Below are positions 7,314 to 16,084 of a stretch of DNA of 64,000 bases, in pieces. Positions within the stretch are counted from its first letter, which is position 1, and each line of letters opens with the position of its first letter. Source of the DNA: JBBQYD01 sp942493075. Lineage in GTDB: Bacteria; Verrucomicrobiota; Verrucomicrobiia; Limisphaerales; UBA8199. The notes under the pieces were generated by a model that saw only the letters and a program-made list of their open reading frames with translations, was not told the DNA's origin and did no database searches. Where the stretch lies: NCBI GenBank assembly GCA_942493075.1, contig OW818681.1, forward strand, positions 1,612,001-1,676,000. The letters run 5' to 3'. A program made the translations under genes and the position numbers.

Positions 7314-8102
7314 ATGAGTGACAATTCGAAAATCGAATGGACTGACGCCACCTGGAATCCGGTGCGAGGTTGCACGAAAGTCAGCCCGGGTTGTTTACAC
7401 TGCTACGCCGAGACTTTTGCAGAGCGGTTTCGCGGCGTGCCCGGTCATCCCTTCGAGTTTGGTTTTGATTTGCGGCTTGTGCCCGAAAAGCTAGGCGAGC
7501 CGATTCGGTGGTCGAAACCAAAAAAGATCTTCGTCAATTCGATGAGCGATCTTTTCCACGAGGGAGTCCCTGACGAATATATCGAAAAGGTCTGCCGCGT
7601 CATGCTGGCCGCGAATTGGCATACGTATCAGATCCTCACCAAACGAGCCGACCGAATGGCAGCACTCCTCAAAAGTAAACTCCGTGAAGCGGCCGCATCG
7701 CCACATATCTGGTGGGGCGTGAGTGTTGAGAATCGCCTGCACGGCCTGCCTCGCATACAAAAACTCAGGGAATCGAGGCCCGCAGTGGCATTTCTCTCAG
7801 TTGAGCCTCTGCTGGAGAATCTGGGCAAGCTGGATCTGAAAGGAATTCACTGGGTGATTGTTGGCGGGGAAAGCGGCCCTGGTGCAAGGCCAATAGAAGC
7901 TTCTTGGGTGCGGGGCGTGCATGCCGATTGCCGACGCCATGGCATTCCGTTCTTCTTTAAGCAATGGGGTGGCGTGAGAAAAAGTGAGGCTGGCCGTGAA
8001 CTCGATGGAAAAACTTACGACGGTTTCCCAGCTACTCGGCAGAATGCAGTCGCAAGCTTGGACCGAAGAGAAGAACTTCTGGCAGCACTTTGTGCCACTT
8101 AA
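7314..8102 (+). CDS. DUF5131 (phage Gp37/Gp68) three-cysteine protein
   Basis: I choose ATG 7314 (MSDNSKIEWT) because GGGAG ends seven bases before it; a frame-mate at 7293 lacks a ribosome site. The 262-residue product begins with the family signature IEWTDATWNPVRGC and has cysteines 20, 27 and 30 (C-x6-C-x2-C, ending HCYAE). This arrangement resembles an iron-sulfur site of radical-AdoMet type and gives TcmP its name. Later conserved stretches are IFVNSMSDLFHE, YQILTKRADRM, WWGVSVEN, FLSVEPLLE, WVIVGGESGPGARP and FFFKQWGG. It is divergent from lexA and followed by a tcmP-like gene at once, so the two are almost certainly co-expressed. The reaction is not established; a DNA- or RNA-modifying or repair enzyme is plausible. 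Confidence 0.85.
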   Translation: MSDNSKIEWTDATWNPVRGCTKVSPGCLHCYAETFAERFRGVPGHPFEFGFDLRLVPEKLGEPIRWSKPKKIFVNSMSDLFHEGVPDEYIEKVCRVMLAANWHTYQILTKRADRMAALLKSKLREAAASPHIWWGVSVENRLHGLPRIQKLRESRPAVAFLSVEPLLENLGKLDLKGIHWVIVGGESGPGARPIEASWVRGVHADCRRHGIPFFFKQWGGVRKSEAGRELDGKTYDGFPATRQNAVASLDRREELLAALCAT

Positions 8103-8107
8103 TCATC

Positions 8108-9187
8108 ATGCAAAAGGGGTTTCACGATAAACCGTTCGACCCAGCCACACTTGCGAAACTCAGGATCTTCGAGCTGTATGCCCAAGAGTGGATCCCGGTT
8201 TTCGTTTCTTCTCCACAGCCAAAGTTCGACAGCGTTGAGATTTTCGATTTCTTCAGCGGGCCTGGAAAAGACTCAGTTGGCGTCCTCGGATCACCGTTGC
8301 GCCTGCTCAGCCAGCTTCGAAATTACCACGAGAGGGGAATGGCGGGTTGGGACAAGGCTCGCATTACTGTTCACCTGTATGACCAGGATTCTGAAAAAAT
8401 TGAAACCCTGAAACGGACCTTAGCTGCAGAGAATTGGTCGATTCCGGGCGTCACTATTGATTGCCAGGCAGTCGCGTTTGAGGATGCCCTGCGCGCTAAC
8501 GAATCGGTCCTTTCGGATCGAGGTGCCGCCAAGCTCCTGTTTATGGACCAGTATGGAGTCGATGCGGTCAGTGATGACGTATTCAGGAGTTTGGTAGCCT
8601 TCCAAACGACCGACTTCATCTTCTTTCTATCATCATCAACGCTTCATCGCTTTCATGATCATCCCGCCATCAAGCAAAAGATTGAGAGACCCGACGACTC
8701 ATATGACGTCCACCGCGCCGCGGCGGATTACTACAGCAAACTGGTACCTCGTGGTGAAGAGTTCTTCCTGGGGCGATTCTCAATCAAAAAGCGAACCAAC
8801 ATCTACGGGCTAATTTTCGGCAGCCGGCATCCATTAGGCATTCACAAATTTCTGCAGGTTGCCTGGGCGAACGACCAAATTGCTGGGGAGGCGAACTTTG
8901 ACATTGAGCGTGCGAATATCTCCCCCGGCGAGGGAATATTGAACCTTGATGTCATGAAACCAGACAAGCAGCGCGAGTTCGAAACCGAACTGACCGCCGC
9001 CATACATGCTGGCTTGATGCAGACCGAAGCTGACGTGTTGAGGTTCTGCATCGAGGCAGGGATGACGAGCCGCCATAGCGCGCCAGTGCTCAAGGAACTT
9101 AAAAGAAAGGGAGTGATCGGTCTGGACTTCCAGGTTCCGGACATAAAACGTCTAAAATCACCGCGGCCGATTCGACTGGTTCGGTGA
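8108..9187 (+). CDS. tcmP: Three-Cys-motif partner protein, TcmP-like (copy 2)
   Basis: I use ATG 8108 (MQKGFHDKPF), five bases after the DUF5131 stop; an upstream in-frame ATG at 8090 would overlap that gene. The 359-residue product shows the same fold signs as copy 1: IFDFFSGPGKDS at 45-56, HLYDQDSEKIE at 89-99 and LLFMDQYGVDAV at 143-154, which suit a Rossmann methyltransferase-like core. A C-terminal region (TEADVLRFCIEAGMTSRHSAPVLKEL) looks like a winged helix. The two copies are diverged, so this is not a recent duplication. Coupling to DUF5131 is the arrangement expected for a TcmP. The biochemical role is unknown. Confidence 0.8.
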   Translation: MQKGFHDKPFDPATLAKLRIFELYAQEWIPVFVSSPQPKFDSVEIFDFFSGPGKDSVGVLGSPLRLLSQLRNYHERGMAGWDKARITVHLYDQDSEKIETLKRTLAAENWSIPGVTIDCQAVAFEDALRANESVLSDRGAAKLLFMDQYGVDAVSDDVFRSLVAFQTTDFIFFLSSSTLHRFHDHPAIKQKIERPDDSYDVHRAAADYYSKLVPRGEEFFLGRFSIKKRTNIYGLIFGSRHPLGIHKFLQVAWANDQIAGEANFDIERANISPGEGILNLDVMKPDKQREFETELTAAIHAGLMQTEADVLRFCIEAGMTSRHSAPVLKELKRKGVIGLDFQVPDIKRLKSPRPIRLVR

Positions 9188-9584
9188 AGCAACCTCCGCC
9201 CAGGACGAGCCCGTGAAGCCTTGCGCGAAGCGATGTCCGGTGAAAATCAATTCATGAGTTGGGATTTTGCTGAAAAAACCTGAGCTCACTTTTTCCATTT
9301 GAGCGTATGTTTGGCGGATGGTATTCGGCGCAGCCCTAAATCTGTCCAATCCGGCAACTGCCATTGGACCTTCTCCCGGCTTCCAAGTCCAGGGCAGAAG
9401 GCTTTTGCCCAGCTTGGTTTACTACAAACACTCGGAAACCGTCCTCAAGCGCTCTCTACTCGTGCCTACAAGCCGCAATTCTGGAGAACTCTGAAACACA
9501 GAAGAACGGGTGGAATCAAAGTGCTAGATTCTATGCTAAAGAATACGAAGCGACATTCCGACTTCGCGTAAGTTGTTGATGGAG
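9188..9584. other. Spacer between tcmP copy 2 and tRNA-Arg
   Basis: No frame here looks like a gene. I found no obvious direct copy of the tRNA-Arg 3' end elsewhere in the window that would mark an integrated island. Confidence 0.4.
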
Positions 9585-9661
9585 TGGCGCGCCCGACAGG
9601 ACTTGAACCTGTAACCCTCTGATCCGAAGTCAGATGCTCTATCCAATTGAGCTACGGGCGC
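9585..9661 (-). tRNA. tRNA-Arg (anticodon TCG)
   Basis: The minus strand folds as a complete 77-nt tRNA. The acceptor arms are GCGCCCG and CGGGCGC, the D-arm reads AGCTCAATTGGATAGAGC, the anticodon loop is CTTCGGA and the T-loop GTTCAAGTCC. CCA is encoded. The anticodon TCG reads arginine CGA. Accessory genes lie on its 3' side, a common position for integration. Confidence 0.95.
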
Positions 9662-9916
9662 GTGATAAGCGGCGTTCTGCTAGATTGGCAATCCTCTCAA
9701 ACCGGGAAAAACGCGCGGTTCGAAATCCATTTCCAGCAGGTCACCTGCTTTAAGAGTAGATGGACGTTGGCCGAAGGTCAACACGGCTGAACGACCGAAC
9801 GGAGCTTGGTCCTCACCGTCGCTGCTGGGCTGACGAGTTATTACTCCTTTGGCTTGTGGTTCGTGGTGTTTGACGGACGATAGCCTGCCCCACGGAGATT
9901 TGTTCCATGCGCTCGC

Positions 9917-9947
9917 CCTGTAGGCCGCGTTCCCCGACGCGGCGGGA
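9917..9947. repeat. GC-rich dispersed repeat, copy A
   Basis: A GCCGCGT...ACGCGGC inverted pair preceded by CCTGTAGG and followed by GGGA. A nearly identical copy stands at 18727-18757, and in both copies GCGATTGA follows shortly after. Confidence 0.65.
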
Positions 9948-10024
9948 CCTCGCAGCGATTGAGGGATCAATTTCCCCGAGCGATCTGAACCAAAGCCAAT
10001 GGACTTTGGTTTTCTGCTATCCGA

Positions 10025-10315
10025 GGGAAAAGCTGTAGAGGACTAGAGGACTACAGCAGTCCAAGACGCAAGCGACCGAATCTGGCAGCATGAGTTGGGC
10101 ACCGGTGTCGATGATGCGACGCGAGTACCTGGGCCATGATTCTCGGTTTGCCGATGGAATGCGCTACGCGTCGTGGAGTGCGCGCGCGAAGCTTGCGCAG
10201 CGCCGCTTTTCTGCACAACGACATGGGATCAAAGTTACTCGCGCGTCACTCGGATCGCCTAATGAGTAATCAGGTCACTCGTGAATCGAACATCATTCGT
10301 TCCTGTGCAAGAGGC
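10025..10315. repeat. Dispersed REP-like repeat, copy 1
   Basis: It begins AAAAGCTGTAGAGGACT, with a small internal duplication of AGAGGACT, then CTACAGCAGTCCAAGACGC. Further on come GGAATGCGCTACGCGTCGTG, GCGCCGCTTTTCTGCAC, GGATCAAAGTTACT and CAGGTCACTCGTGAA. The same blocks recur in copies 2 and 3. The core forms a GCTGTAG/CTACAGC hairpin. Confidence 0.65.
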
Positions 10316-10336
10316 CAGGGATAAAGGAAGGATCAG

Positions 10337-11953
10337 TTACTTGCTAATCCGACGGGCGGGAACGTACCTGACGCTTCCGTTTGGTGGGAAGAAAGCCTGA
10401 AACACCTCGTTCGGATTGAGATTCTTGAACCGCGGATCTGACAAATCAGCGTTAGAACCGGATTTCAACCGGGGATCAAAGTCCAGAATCGGGCACTCAG
10501 CCAACAAGCTCGACTTATCAGAATCCGAGATCAACCGCGCGATTTTCTCCCTGGTAGTCGCGTTAAGTGTGTTCCAATCCTCACGAATCTGTTCGATCTT
10601 CTTCTCAACCAAACTGGATTGAACTTCATCTTCAGACTTGCGAGCCCAGCGAAGCCCGTGCGCATGCTCCTCGTTACGTGCCTGCTCAAGCACCTGCCTC
10701 AATTGCCACTTCACGTTGTCATCCTTAGTGCTCAGGATCGATGAGAGATACTCAGCTTGGAAGAATGCAAAGTCCTGGGGCTCCGAGAACCGGCGCTCGA
10801 GGTAAGGCCACGCTTTTAACAGGTTGAACTCCTCTGCGGCTGAGAGTTGTCCGGTTGAGAGCTTTTTGATCAAACGGGCATAAGCTTGAGCGGTCTCGGG
10901 CACTCCAGAGCTCGATACAGGCGGCATCTGATCGTCTTGAAGTCCCCAGCGATTTGGGACTTTCGCAAGTTGATTGGACAGTTCAGTTGAGCGTTGTCTT
11001 AGCAAAGTGAGCTCACCGCGCAGTCTAAGCAGTTCGGAATTTTCGCCATTGAGCCTGGCCATGTTTTCGGCCATTGCGGTTAGTTTGTTGGTTGCAGCAT
11101 CTCGCTCTGTTTGAAGGGCCGCGACCTGTTGAACCAACGGGCTTTGTTGATTCTTCAGAGCCTCTACTTGACCGCGGAACTGGGATGCTTGATGTGCTTC
11201 GTAGACTCCCATCCCGGTTGCTGCGGCGATGGCTAGAGCGAAGGTCCATTTTGGCAGTGTCGTCATAGCGGTAGACTTTGTGGCGGCAATAACCGCCGCC
11301 GAGGTTATGGTTGTTCCTGAGATCGTGCCGGCGGTTATGATGGCAGCCAGCCCCGCTGGCGCCGCTTGGATTGAGTTCGCGGCCACCGCTCCAGCAATCG
11401 CGGTCGTTGACAATGTCACGCCCCTTTGGGTGAAAAAGTTCCGCAACTTATCCAACCCGCGGTTTACCCTCATCCGGGCTGCATCCTCCGTTATCCCCAA
11501 TGCGGTTCCGACCTCTCTCAGCCCCATGCCCTTGAAGAACCGAAGCACTACAGCGTCGTGCTCGTTTGCTGCCAGGCAACTCATAGCGTCATCAAGCAGG
11601 GGTGCAATCTTGTGCCAAACACCCGGGTCCGGTTCGTTCAACATGGATTGCATCTGCGCCTCTCGTTCACGGGATTGTCTTCGCCGGTCATCTCGCAACG
11701 ACCTGCTGGAAATGAAGTGGGCCGTTCGGCAGAGCCAGGCTGCCAGGATCGTATTCGCGCTTAGTGAGTCTGCTTTTTTGGCTAAAACGATGAAGACGGC
11801 CTGGGTAATCTCCTGAGCTAAATGCGGATCCCGGGTCTGGCGCATGGCGACCGAGTACACGAGATTCACATGCCTGGTGACTAGCGTGGCAAAGGCGGTT
11901 TCCGAGTTGCTCCTGGCATACTCTCGCACTAGTGCCATGTCATCGTTAGTCAT
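10337..11953 (-). CDS. ECF-type sigma factor with membrane and coiled-coil tail
   Basis: I start at ATG 11953 (MTNDDMALVREY), 538 residues; a longer frame uses TTG at 11980. The first 180 residues are an ECF sigma-70: region 2 (ETAFATLVTRHVNLVYSVAMR...AQEITQAVFIVLAKKA) and region 4 helix-turn-helix (GLREVGTALGITEDAARMRVNRGL). Residues 190-255 are alanine-rich and hold membrane-type segments, including LPKWTFALAIAAATGMGVYE. After that comes a coiled coil (QVEALKNQQSPLVQQVAALQ) and a 200-residue C-terminal domain with charged helices. Such fused sigma factors are abundant in soil Verrucomicrobiota and Planctomycetes. The membrane tail suggests that an outside signal or proteolysis controls release, instead of a separate anti-sigma factor; none is adjacent. 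Confidence 0.85.
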   Translation of the reverse strand: MTNDDMALVREYARSNSETAFATLVTRHVNLVYSVAMRQTRDPHLAQEITQAVFIVLAKKADSLSANTILAAWLCRTAHFISSRSLRDDRRRQSREREAQMQSMLNEPDPGVWHKIAPLLDDAMSCLAANEHDAVVLRFFKGMGLREVGTALGITEDAARMRVNRGLDKLRNFFTQRGVTLSTTAIAGAVAANSIQAAPAGLAAIITAGTISGTTITSAAVIAATKSTAMTTLPKWTFALAIAAATGMGVYEAHQASQFRGQVEALKNQQSPLVQQVAALQTERDAATNKLTAMAENMARLNGENSELLRLRGELTLLRQRSTELSNQLAKVPNRWGLQDDQMPPVSSSGVPETAQAYARLIKKLSTGQLSAAEEFNLLKAWPYLERRFSEPQDFAFFQAEYLSSILSTKDDNVKWQLRQVLEQARNEEHAHGLRWARKSEDEVQSSLVEKKIEQIREDWNTLNATTREKIARLISDSDKSSLLAECPILDFDPRLKSGSNADLSDPRFKNLNPNEVFQAFFPPNGSVRYVPARRISK

Positions 11954-12207
11954 GTCACTGGTATATCCCTGTGGAGGCAAAAACCGAACGGATTATTTTT
12001 GGAATCTGAATCGGTCCCTGAATCAGGCTGGCGCAGTTGGCTTTCTGAAGCCGATCAGCCTCTGCAACTCTGTCCTGAACCGGTCGGCCTCAGTTTTTGT
12101 CAGGAAGCCAAGGTGGCTGACTTTTCCGATGATGTTGCATCACGCATGGCATTCTTGCTAGGTGAACTGCTGGTGATGTCAATCGAAGCATCATCTGCGT
12201 TTCGCGT

Positions 12208-12636
12208 TCACTCATACGATGTGTAAATCGCGACGATCGTGTCGTTCGTGGTATAAACGACGTCGAGCGGAGCCCTGCAAAGAATCATGTATTGTATCAG
12301 CCGTTCCCCGGGCTTGAGAGGGTAATCGCGACCCCAGTCCGATTGTGACGGTTGGATTTCCCTCTGCGAGTAGAGAGAAAGAAAGGATTCCAACTGAACG
12401 CGAGTCGTAGGTTTGGCCGGAGACCACTTGGATTCCAAGTGCAAGGCCCACCAGTAGGAAGTCATTTCCGTCAGGAGAGCAAGAAAGGCGACTATCAGAA
12501 CCGAGCCCACGAGCCTGGTACCCAGGCGCATCCACTTGCGGCGAAGCTTATGAGCGAACAGCAAACACCCAACCCCCAGGACGATGGGAAGCCCAAAAAG
12601 GATCAATATCACTCCCCACTTAATGGTGCTGAGCAT
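12208..12636 (-). CDS. Small membrane protein of unknown function
   Basis: The 142-residue product has two predicted membrane helices near the N-terminus (WGVILILFGLPIVLGVGCLL and LVGSVLIVAFLALL) with a basic loop HKLRRKWMRLG between them. A soluble C-terminal domain of about 80 residues follows (SWW...SLYSQREIQPSQSDWGRDYPL...YTTNDTIVAIY). No family is recognised. Its start lies 57 bp after the small gene ending at 12693, so they may be co-transcribed. Confidence 0.65.
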   Translation of the reverse strand: MLSTIKWGVILILFGLPIVLGVGCLLFAHKLRRKWMRLGTRLVGSVLIVAFLALLTEMTSYWWALHLESKWSPAKPTTRVQLESFLSLYSQREIQPSQSDWGRDYPLKPGERLIQYMILCRAPLDVVYTTNDTIVAIYTSYE

Positions 12637-12692
12637 ACTCGTCTGCTCGATGATCCGTGGTTTGACTCAGCAATGCAACGCAGTTTTCTCCG

Positions 12693-12887
12693 TTATCGGT
12701 TCTTCCGAACGGAGACGGCGGAGCGGGCGGAATCGGGCGAGCTCGACTGAGAGGTTTCAGGTTGCGAAGGGGAATCTGTGTCAGATTGATCGTCCCTATG
12801 CCAGTTAATGGAGTCATACCCGGTGGACCAATCTGATCCCCAGTTATTTCTGGGCCGACTACCCTTTCCATTCTGCACCGTATTCAT
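12693..12887 (-). CDS. Small NGKG-motif protein
   Basis: A 64-residue protein starts at ATG 12887 with MNTVQNGKGSRPRNNWGSDW, then YDSINWH and a serine/aspartate-rich tail ending in basic residues. The NGKGS-PRNN...YD-INW pattern is one I recall from short conserved proteins in bacteria and phages, so I take this as a real gene despite its size. Function unknown; the basic ends could bind nucleic acid. It precedes the small membrane protein gene on the same strand. Confidence 0.55.
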   Translation of the reverse strand: MNTVQNGKGSRPRNNWGSDWSTGYDSINWHRDDQSDTDSPSQPETSQSSSPDSARSAVSVRKNR

Positions 12888-13114
12888 TTTAATCTGCTGC
12901 TTGCGCTGTCAACTGGATGTTGGATCGAGCTCCGGACAAGGGCCAACAACGTAACTGTAAGCTCCATGTTCCACGGGATCTGATCGACCGAAGAGTATCA
13001 AAGCTCCGGTGGTTTCAGCGGGGCTCTTGTCTGCCGCCGTTGAACCCACATCCTGTATTACATGATCTCCAGTTTTCGCTCCTTGTCCATACTCTTCTGG
13101 GACGGCTGATCTGT

Positions 13115-14074
13115 TCAGAGCCCTTGCTGTGCAAGATAGTCTTCCAGTTTCCGGGCATCCGCGGCAAACAACCGTATTCCCTCGGAGAGTTTCTCGGTGG
13201 CCATGGCATCCTCATTAAGCCGCCATCGAAACTCTTTCTCGGTGAGTTCCAGCTTCGCCAGATTCGCGGAAGCCGCCTGGCTGGGATCGAGTTTGCGGAC
13301 GACGGGCGCCTGGCTCATGCTTAGCTCTGCCAAAAGATTCGGACTGATGGTCAGAAGATCGCAGCCAGCCAGTTCCAGAATCTCCCCCACATTACGGAAA
13401 CTCGCACCCATAATTTCAGTTGGATGGCCAAATTTCTTATAGTAGTTGTAAATTTCTTTCACGGACAGCACACCGGGATCTTCCTCGGCGGTGTAGTCTT
13501 TGCCGGTTTTGTGTTTGTGCCAATCCAGGATACGGCCAACGAAAGGGGAGATGAGCTTGGCTTGTGCATTTGCGCAAGCGACTGCTTGTGGCAGACAGAA
13601 GAGAAGAGTCATGTTGCAGTTGATGTGCTCGCGCTGCACGATCGCCGCAGCCTGAATTCCTTCCCAGGTGGAGGCGATTTTGACGAGCACGCGCTCGCGC
13701 GGGATTCCCTTCTTCTCGTAAAGCTCAATAAAACGCCGGGCCTTCGCTACAAGGGCATCCGTGTCGAACGACAGATCCGCATCGGTCTCGGTGGAGACGC
13801 GTCCGGGCACCACTTTCAGGATTTCGGCGCCAAAAGCGACCAGGAGGTCGTCCATGGTTGAGGCCACGCGCGTCCGACCGGCGAGGGGAGAGTTTTGGTG
13901 GTCGCGGAGCGTGCGTGTGACTAATTCCTTATAGGCGGGCATCTGAGCGGCCTTGAGAATCAGGGATGGGTTGGTGGTGGCGTCCTGAGGCTTAAACTCT
14001 TTGAGAGTTTCAAAATCTCCGGTATCGGCGACCACGGTAGTGACTTGCTTTAGCTGTTCCAGTTGTGAGGACAT
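13115..14074 (-). CDS. tal: Transaldolase
   Basis: The 319-residue product is a class I transaldolase of the E. coli TalB type. It moves dihydroxyacetone between sedoheptulose-7-phosphate and glyceraldehyde-3-phosphate in the cytoplasmic non-oxidative pentose phosphate pathway. The Schiff-base lysine is Lys132 in VLVKIASTWEG, the same number as in TalB. DATTNPSLILKA, NCNMTLLF, SPFVGRILDW and DLLTISPNLL are also typical. Length is normal. It is divergent from a Nudix/winged-helix protein gene; the shared promoter region carries a 13-bp inverted repeat at 14145-14208 that may regulate both. Confidence 0.97.
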   Translation of the reverse strand: MSSQLEQLKQVTTVVADTGDFETLKEFKPQDATTNPSLILKAAQMPAYKELVTRTLRDHQNSPLAGRTRVASTMDDLLVAFGAEILKVVPGRVSTETDADLSFDTDALVAKARRFIELYEKKGIPRERVLVKIASTWEGIQAAAIVQREHINCNMTLLFCLPQAVACANAQAKLISPFVGRILDWHKHKTGKDYTAEEDPGVLSVKEIYNYYKKFGHPTEIMGASFRNVGEILELAGCDLLTISPNLLAELSMSQAPVVRKLDPSQAASANLAKLELTEKEFRWRLNEDAMATEKLSEGIRLFAADARKLEDYLAQQGL

Positions 14075-14144
14075 GGCATTTTTTAAACCGCAAATTGTGG
14101 GGGACTCAATTCAGGGAGCCAATGGGGCGTACTACCACCGCCAA

Positions 14145-14208
14145 GGGGGTCCTATAATCTTAGCGCAATGCTGAATTCTTTTGCCCATGAAAACTTTATA
14201 GGACCCCC
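14145..14208. promoter_or_regulatory. Inverted repeat between tal and the Nudix gene
   Basis: Arms GGGGGTCCTATAA (14145-14157) and TTATAGGACCCCC (14196-14208) are perfect complements 38 bases apart. Two such sites facing each other in a divergent promoter region suggest operators for a repressor, possibly the adjacent winged-helix protein. A long hairpin is the alternative. Confidence 0.5.
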
Positions 14209-14258
14209 AGTGTTTTTTGCTTGTAATGGTGTATGGGATACACTATGAATATCTGCCT

Positions 14259-14948
14259 ATGACATACTCTTACAAGTATCCTCGCGCCGCGCTTACCGTG
14301 GATTGTGTCGTTTTCGGTTACGACGAAGGAGAGCTTAAAGTCCTGCTCATAGAGCGCGGCCTGGAGCCTTTCAAAGGGCGCTGGGCATTGCCTGGCGGGT
14401 TTGTCCACGTGGACGAGACGCTGGAGGAGGCGGCCCGGCGTGAGCTGGCGGAGGAAGCGGGCATCGGAGAGGTCTTTCTCGAACAATTGTATACGTTCGG
14501 AGCGGTGAACCGCGACCCACGGGAACGGGTTGTTAGCGTCGCTTACTACGCCTTGGTAAAGCTAGAGGATCACAAGACCAAGGCGGCCACGGATGCCGCC
14601 GACGCCCAATGGTTCCCGGTGGCGAGTGTGCCGAAGCTGGCGTTTGACCACGGCACGATTTTGCACGCGGCTATTACCCGCCTGAAGACGAAGGTTCGCT
14701 ACCAGCCAATCGGATTCGAACTGGTGCCGTCAAAATTCACCTTATCCCAGCTTCAGCACTTGTACGAGGCAGTGTTGGGGACTGAGCTAGACAAGCGCAA
14801 TTTCCGCAAGAAAGTCCTGAGCTACGGGCTGCTAATTGCACTGGATGAGACGCTGATGGGAGGTCGGCATCGTCCTGCTCAGTTATTCCGGTTTGATCAG
14901 AAGCGTTACGAACAACTTCGGAAGAAGGGGTTCAACTTTGAAGTGTGA
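14259..14948 (+). CDS. Nudix hydrolase with NrtR-like winged-helix domain
   Basis: I start at ATG 14259 (MTYSYKYPRAALTVD), 229 residues; an upstream start adds an unlikely leader. Residues 10-140 are a Nudix domain with a complete box from Gly47 to Ile69 (G-x5-E-x7-RE-x2-EE-x-GI), so pyrophosphatase activity may be kept. Residues 150-229 match the winged-helix half of NrtR-type regulators (FTLSQLQHLYEAVLG...KRNFRKKVLSYGLL). This group of proteins senses ADP-ribose or sugar nucleotides and controls NAD or pentose metabolism. Divergence from transaldolase suggests that it regulates tal. The ligand is unknown. Confidence 0.8.
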   Translation: MTYSYKYPRAALTVDCVVFGYDEGELKVLLIERGLEPFKGRWALPGGFVHVDETLEEAARRELAEEAGIGEVFLEQLYTFGAVNRDPRERVVSVAYYALVKLEDHKTKAATDAADAQWFPVASVPKLAFDHGTILHAAITRLKTKVRYQPIGFELVPSKFTLSQLQHLYEAVLGTELDKRNFRKKVLSYGLLIALDETLMGGRHRPAQLFRFDQKRYEQLRKKGFNFEV

Positions 14949-15283
14949 GAAACTGAATGACGGGAGATGCCGTCATTCGGTGGCGTATCGGAACGTGATA
15001 AATGCAGAGCGGCGGGGTGAGAGTTATCCAGAGTTCAGGAGTTTTTTTGTTCGATTTACTAATACTTCGATGCCGGATATCGATAAATTAGACACGTGTA
15101 TGCTGTTGTTGGTAATGGGTATGCGTGTAAGTTAAACTGACTTTAGTCGGGAATTTTTACTCTTTTGACGCATCCATCTATTCAGGCTTTGATTATCTAA
15201 GTGGCTTGTGGGTAACGCTGTACGGAAGACTTTGATGTGTTGGTATCCTGCGGTACTCAAACTGCTGAACAGGGTTCAACACT
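14949..15283. other. AT-richer spacer upstream of the sorting-tail genes
   Basis: No gene is seen. The second half is AT-rich and probably holds the promoter of the exported protein at 15284. I cannot fix a confident -35/-10 pair. Confidence 0.4.
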
Positions 15284-16033
15284 ATGAACTACCTCAGAGC
15301 AAGCAGTTTATCCATCCGCGCGGCGTGCGTGGGCCTCGCCATTGTGTCAACCTCGGCTGCGGTTGCAGGGATTACTCCCTCGTATGACGTTTTCGGGAAA
15401 CTGGCTGGCGCTACCTATGGCGGCACTGGGATACCGACTGAGCCCACAGCGATTACTACGATCGGCCCGGCAATCACCGGAGGCGATACGATCACGCTCG
15501 GGTTGATCGCTCACCAGCGTTTTTCAAATCCAGTCCTAAAAGACGACGATAAAGGTACCTATACCGCTACTACAGGATTCAACGACGGCCTAGCCGGTCC
15601 AGGTCATGACCTCGGCCCGACTTGGAATTTTGGGCTTTACCTAAACATCACAGGGGTTACCTCAGTTCCGAACACCTACACAATGGTGTTGCGCTTCATG
15701 AACAACCACAACTCGGATCTGGCAGACCAGTTGGCATTTCAGTTCCAGAAAGGAACCTTTCAAGATTCCTGGAATCTGAGCATGGGATTTCTGGACAGCA
15801 TCGATTTTGATCCGAACGCAGCAGGAGAGTATGGGATCGCGCTGGACGCCTATACGATCAATGGAGATCCGCTTGGGAGTTCAGCTATCGTGGTGAAGGT
15901 GGAGAATCCCAATGCGGTTCCCGACAGCACATCTACTTCCGTTTTATTTGGGGTGGCGCTGCTTGGCTTAGTCGCCTTTCGACAAAGCCTGGTGCAGGAG
16001 CCACTGCTGGCTCGAAGCCGCACCAGCGCCTGA
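15284..16033 (+). CDS. Exported protein with VPDSG-type sorting tail
   Basis: The 249-residue product has an N-terminal signal peptide (SLSIRAACVGLAIVSTSAAVAG) and a beta-rich body. Near residue 212 comes VPDSTSTS, then a hydrophobic helix (VLFGVALLGLVAF) and a basic end. This is the VPDSG-CTERM arrangement that exosortase-like enzymes recognise in Verrucomicrobia, here with Thr for Gly. After the hydrophobic helix an extra dozen residues (LLARSRTSA) make the tail longer than usual. The body is not recognised. It is followed 51 bp later by a second gene of the same type. Confidence 0.75.
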   Translation: MNYLRASSLSIRAACVGLAIVSTSAAVAGITPSYDVFGKLAGATYGGTGIPTEPTAITTIGPAITGGDTITLGLIAHQRFSNPVLKDDDKGTYTATTGFNDGLAGPGHDLGPTWNFGLYLNITGVTSVPNTYTMVLRFMNNHNSDLADQLAFQFQKGTFQDSWNLSMGFLDSIDFDPNAAGEYGIALDAYTINGDPLGSSAIVVKVENPNAVPDSTSTSVLFGVALLGLVAFRQSLVQEPLLARSRTSA

Positions 16034-16084
16034 AATTCAGAATTCCGGACTAAACCCTAAAACCCATTCCGCTGTAACGAGAAA

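Larger units (their letters stand above)
9662..10336. other. Repeat-bearing intergenic region
   Basis: No credible gene. It holds a GC-rich repeat copy at 9917-9947 and a long dispersed-repeat copy from 10025 to about 10315. That copy shares blocks with 23686-23809 and with the reverse strand of 33815-33979. Confidence 0.6.

Noticed and set aside
9188..9661. Integration site duplicates around tRNA-Arg
   Set aside because: I looked for a second copy of the tRNA 3' end near the TcmP cluster and found none, so an integrated island with att sites is not supported.
11999..12226. Plus-strand 75-codon frame upstream of the sigma factor
   Set aside because: Composition is plausible but it overlaps the end of the membrane-protein gene and has no support.
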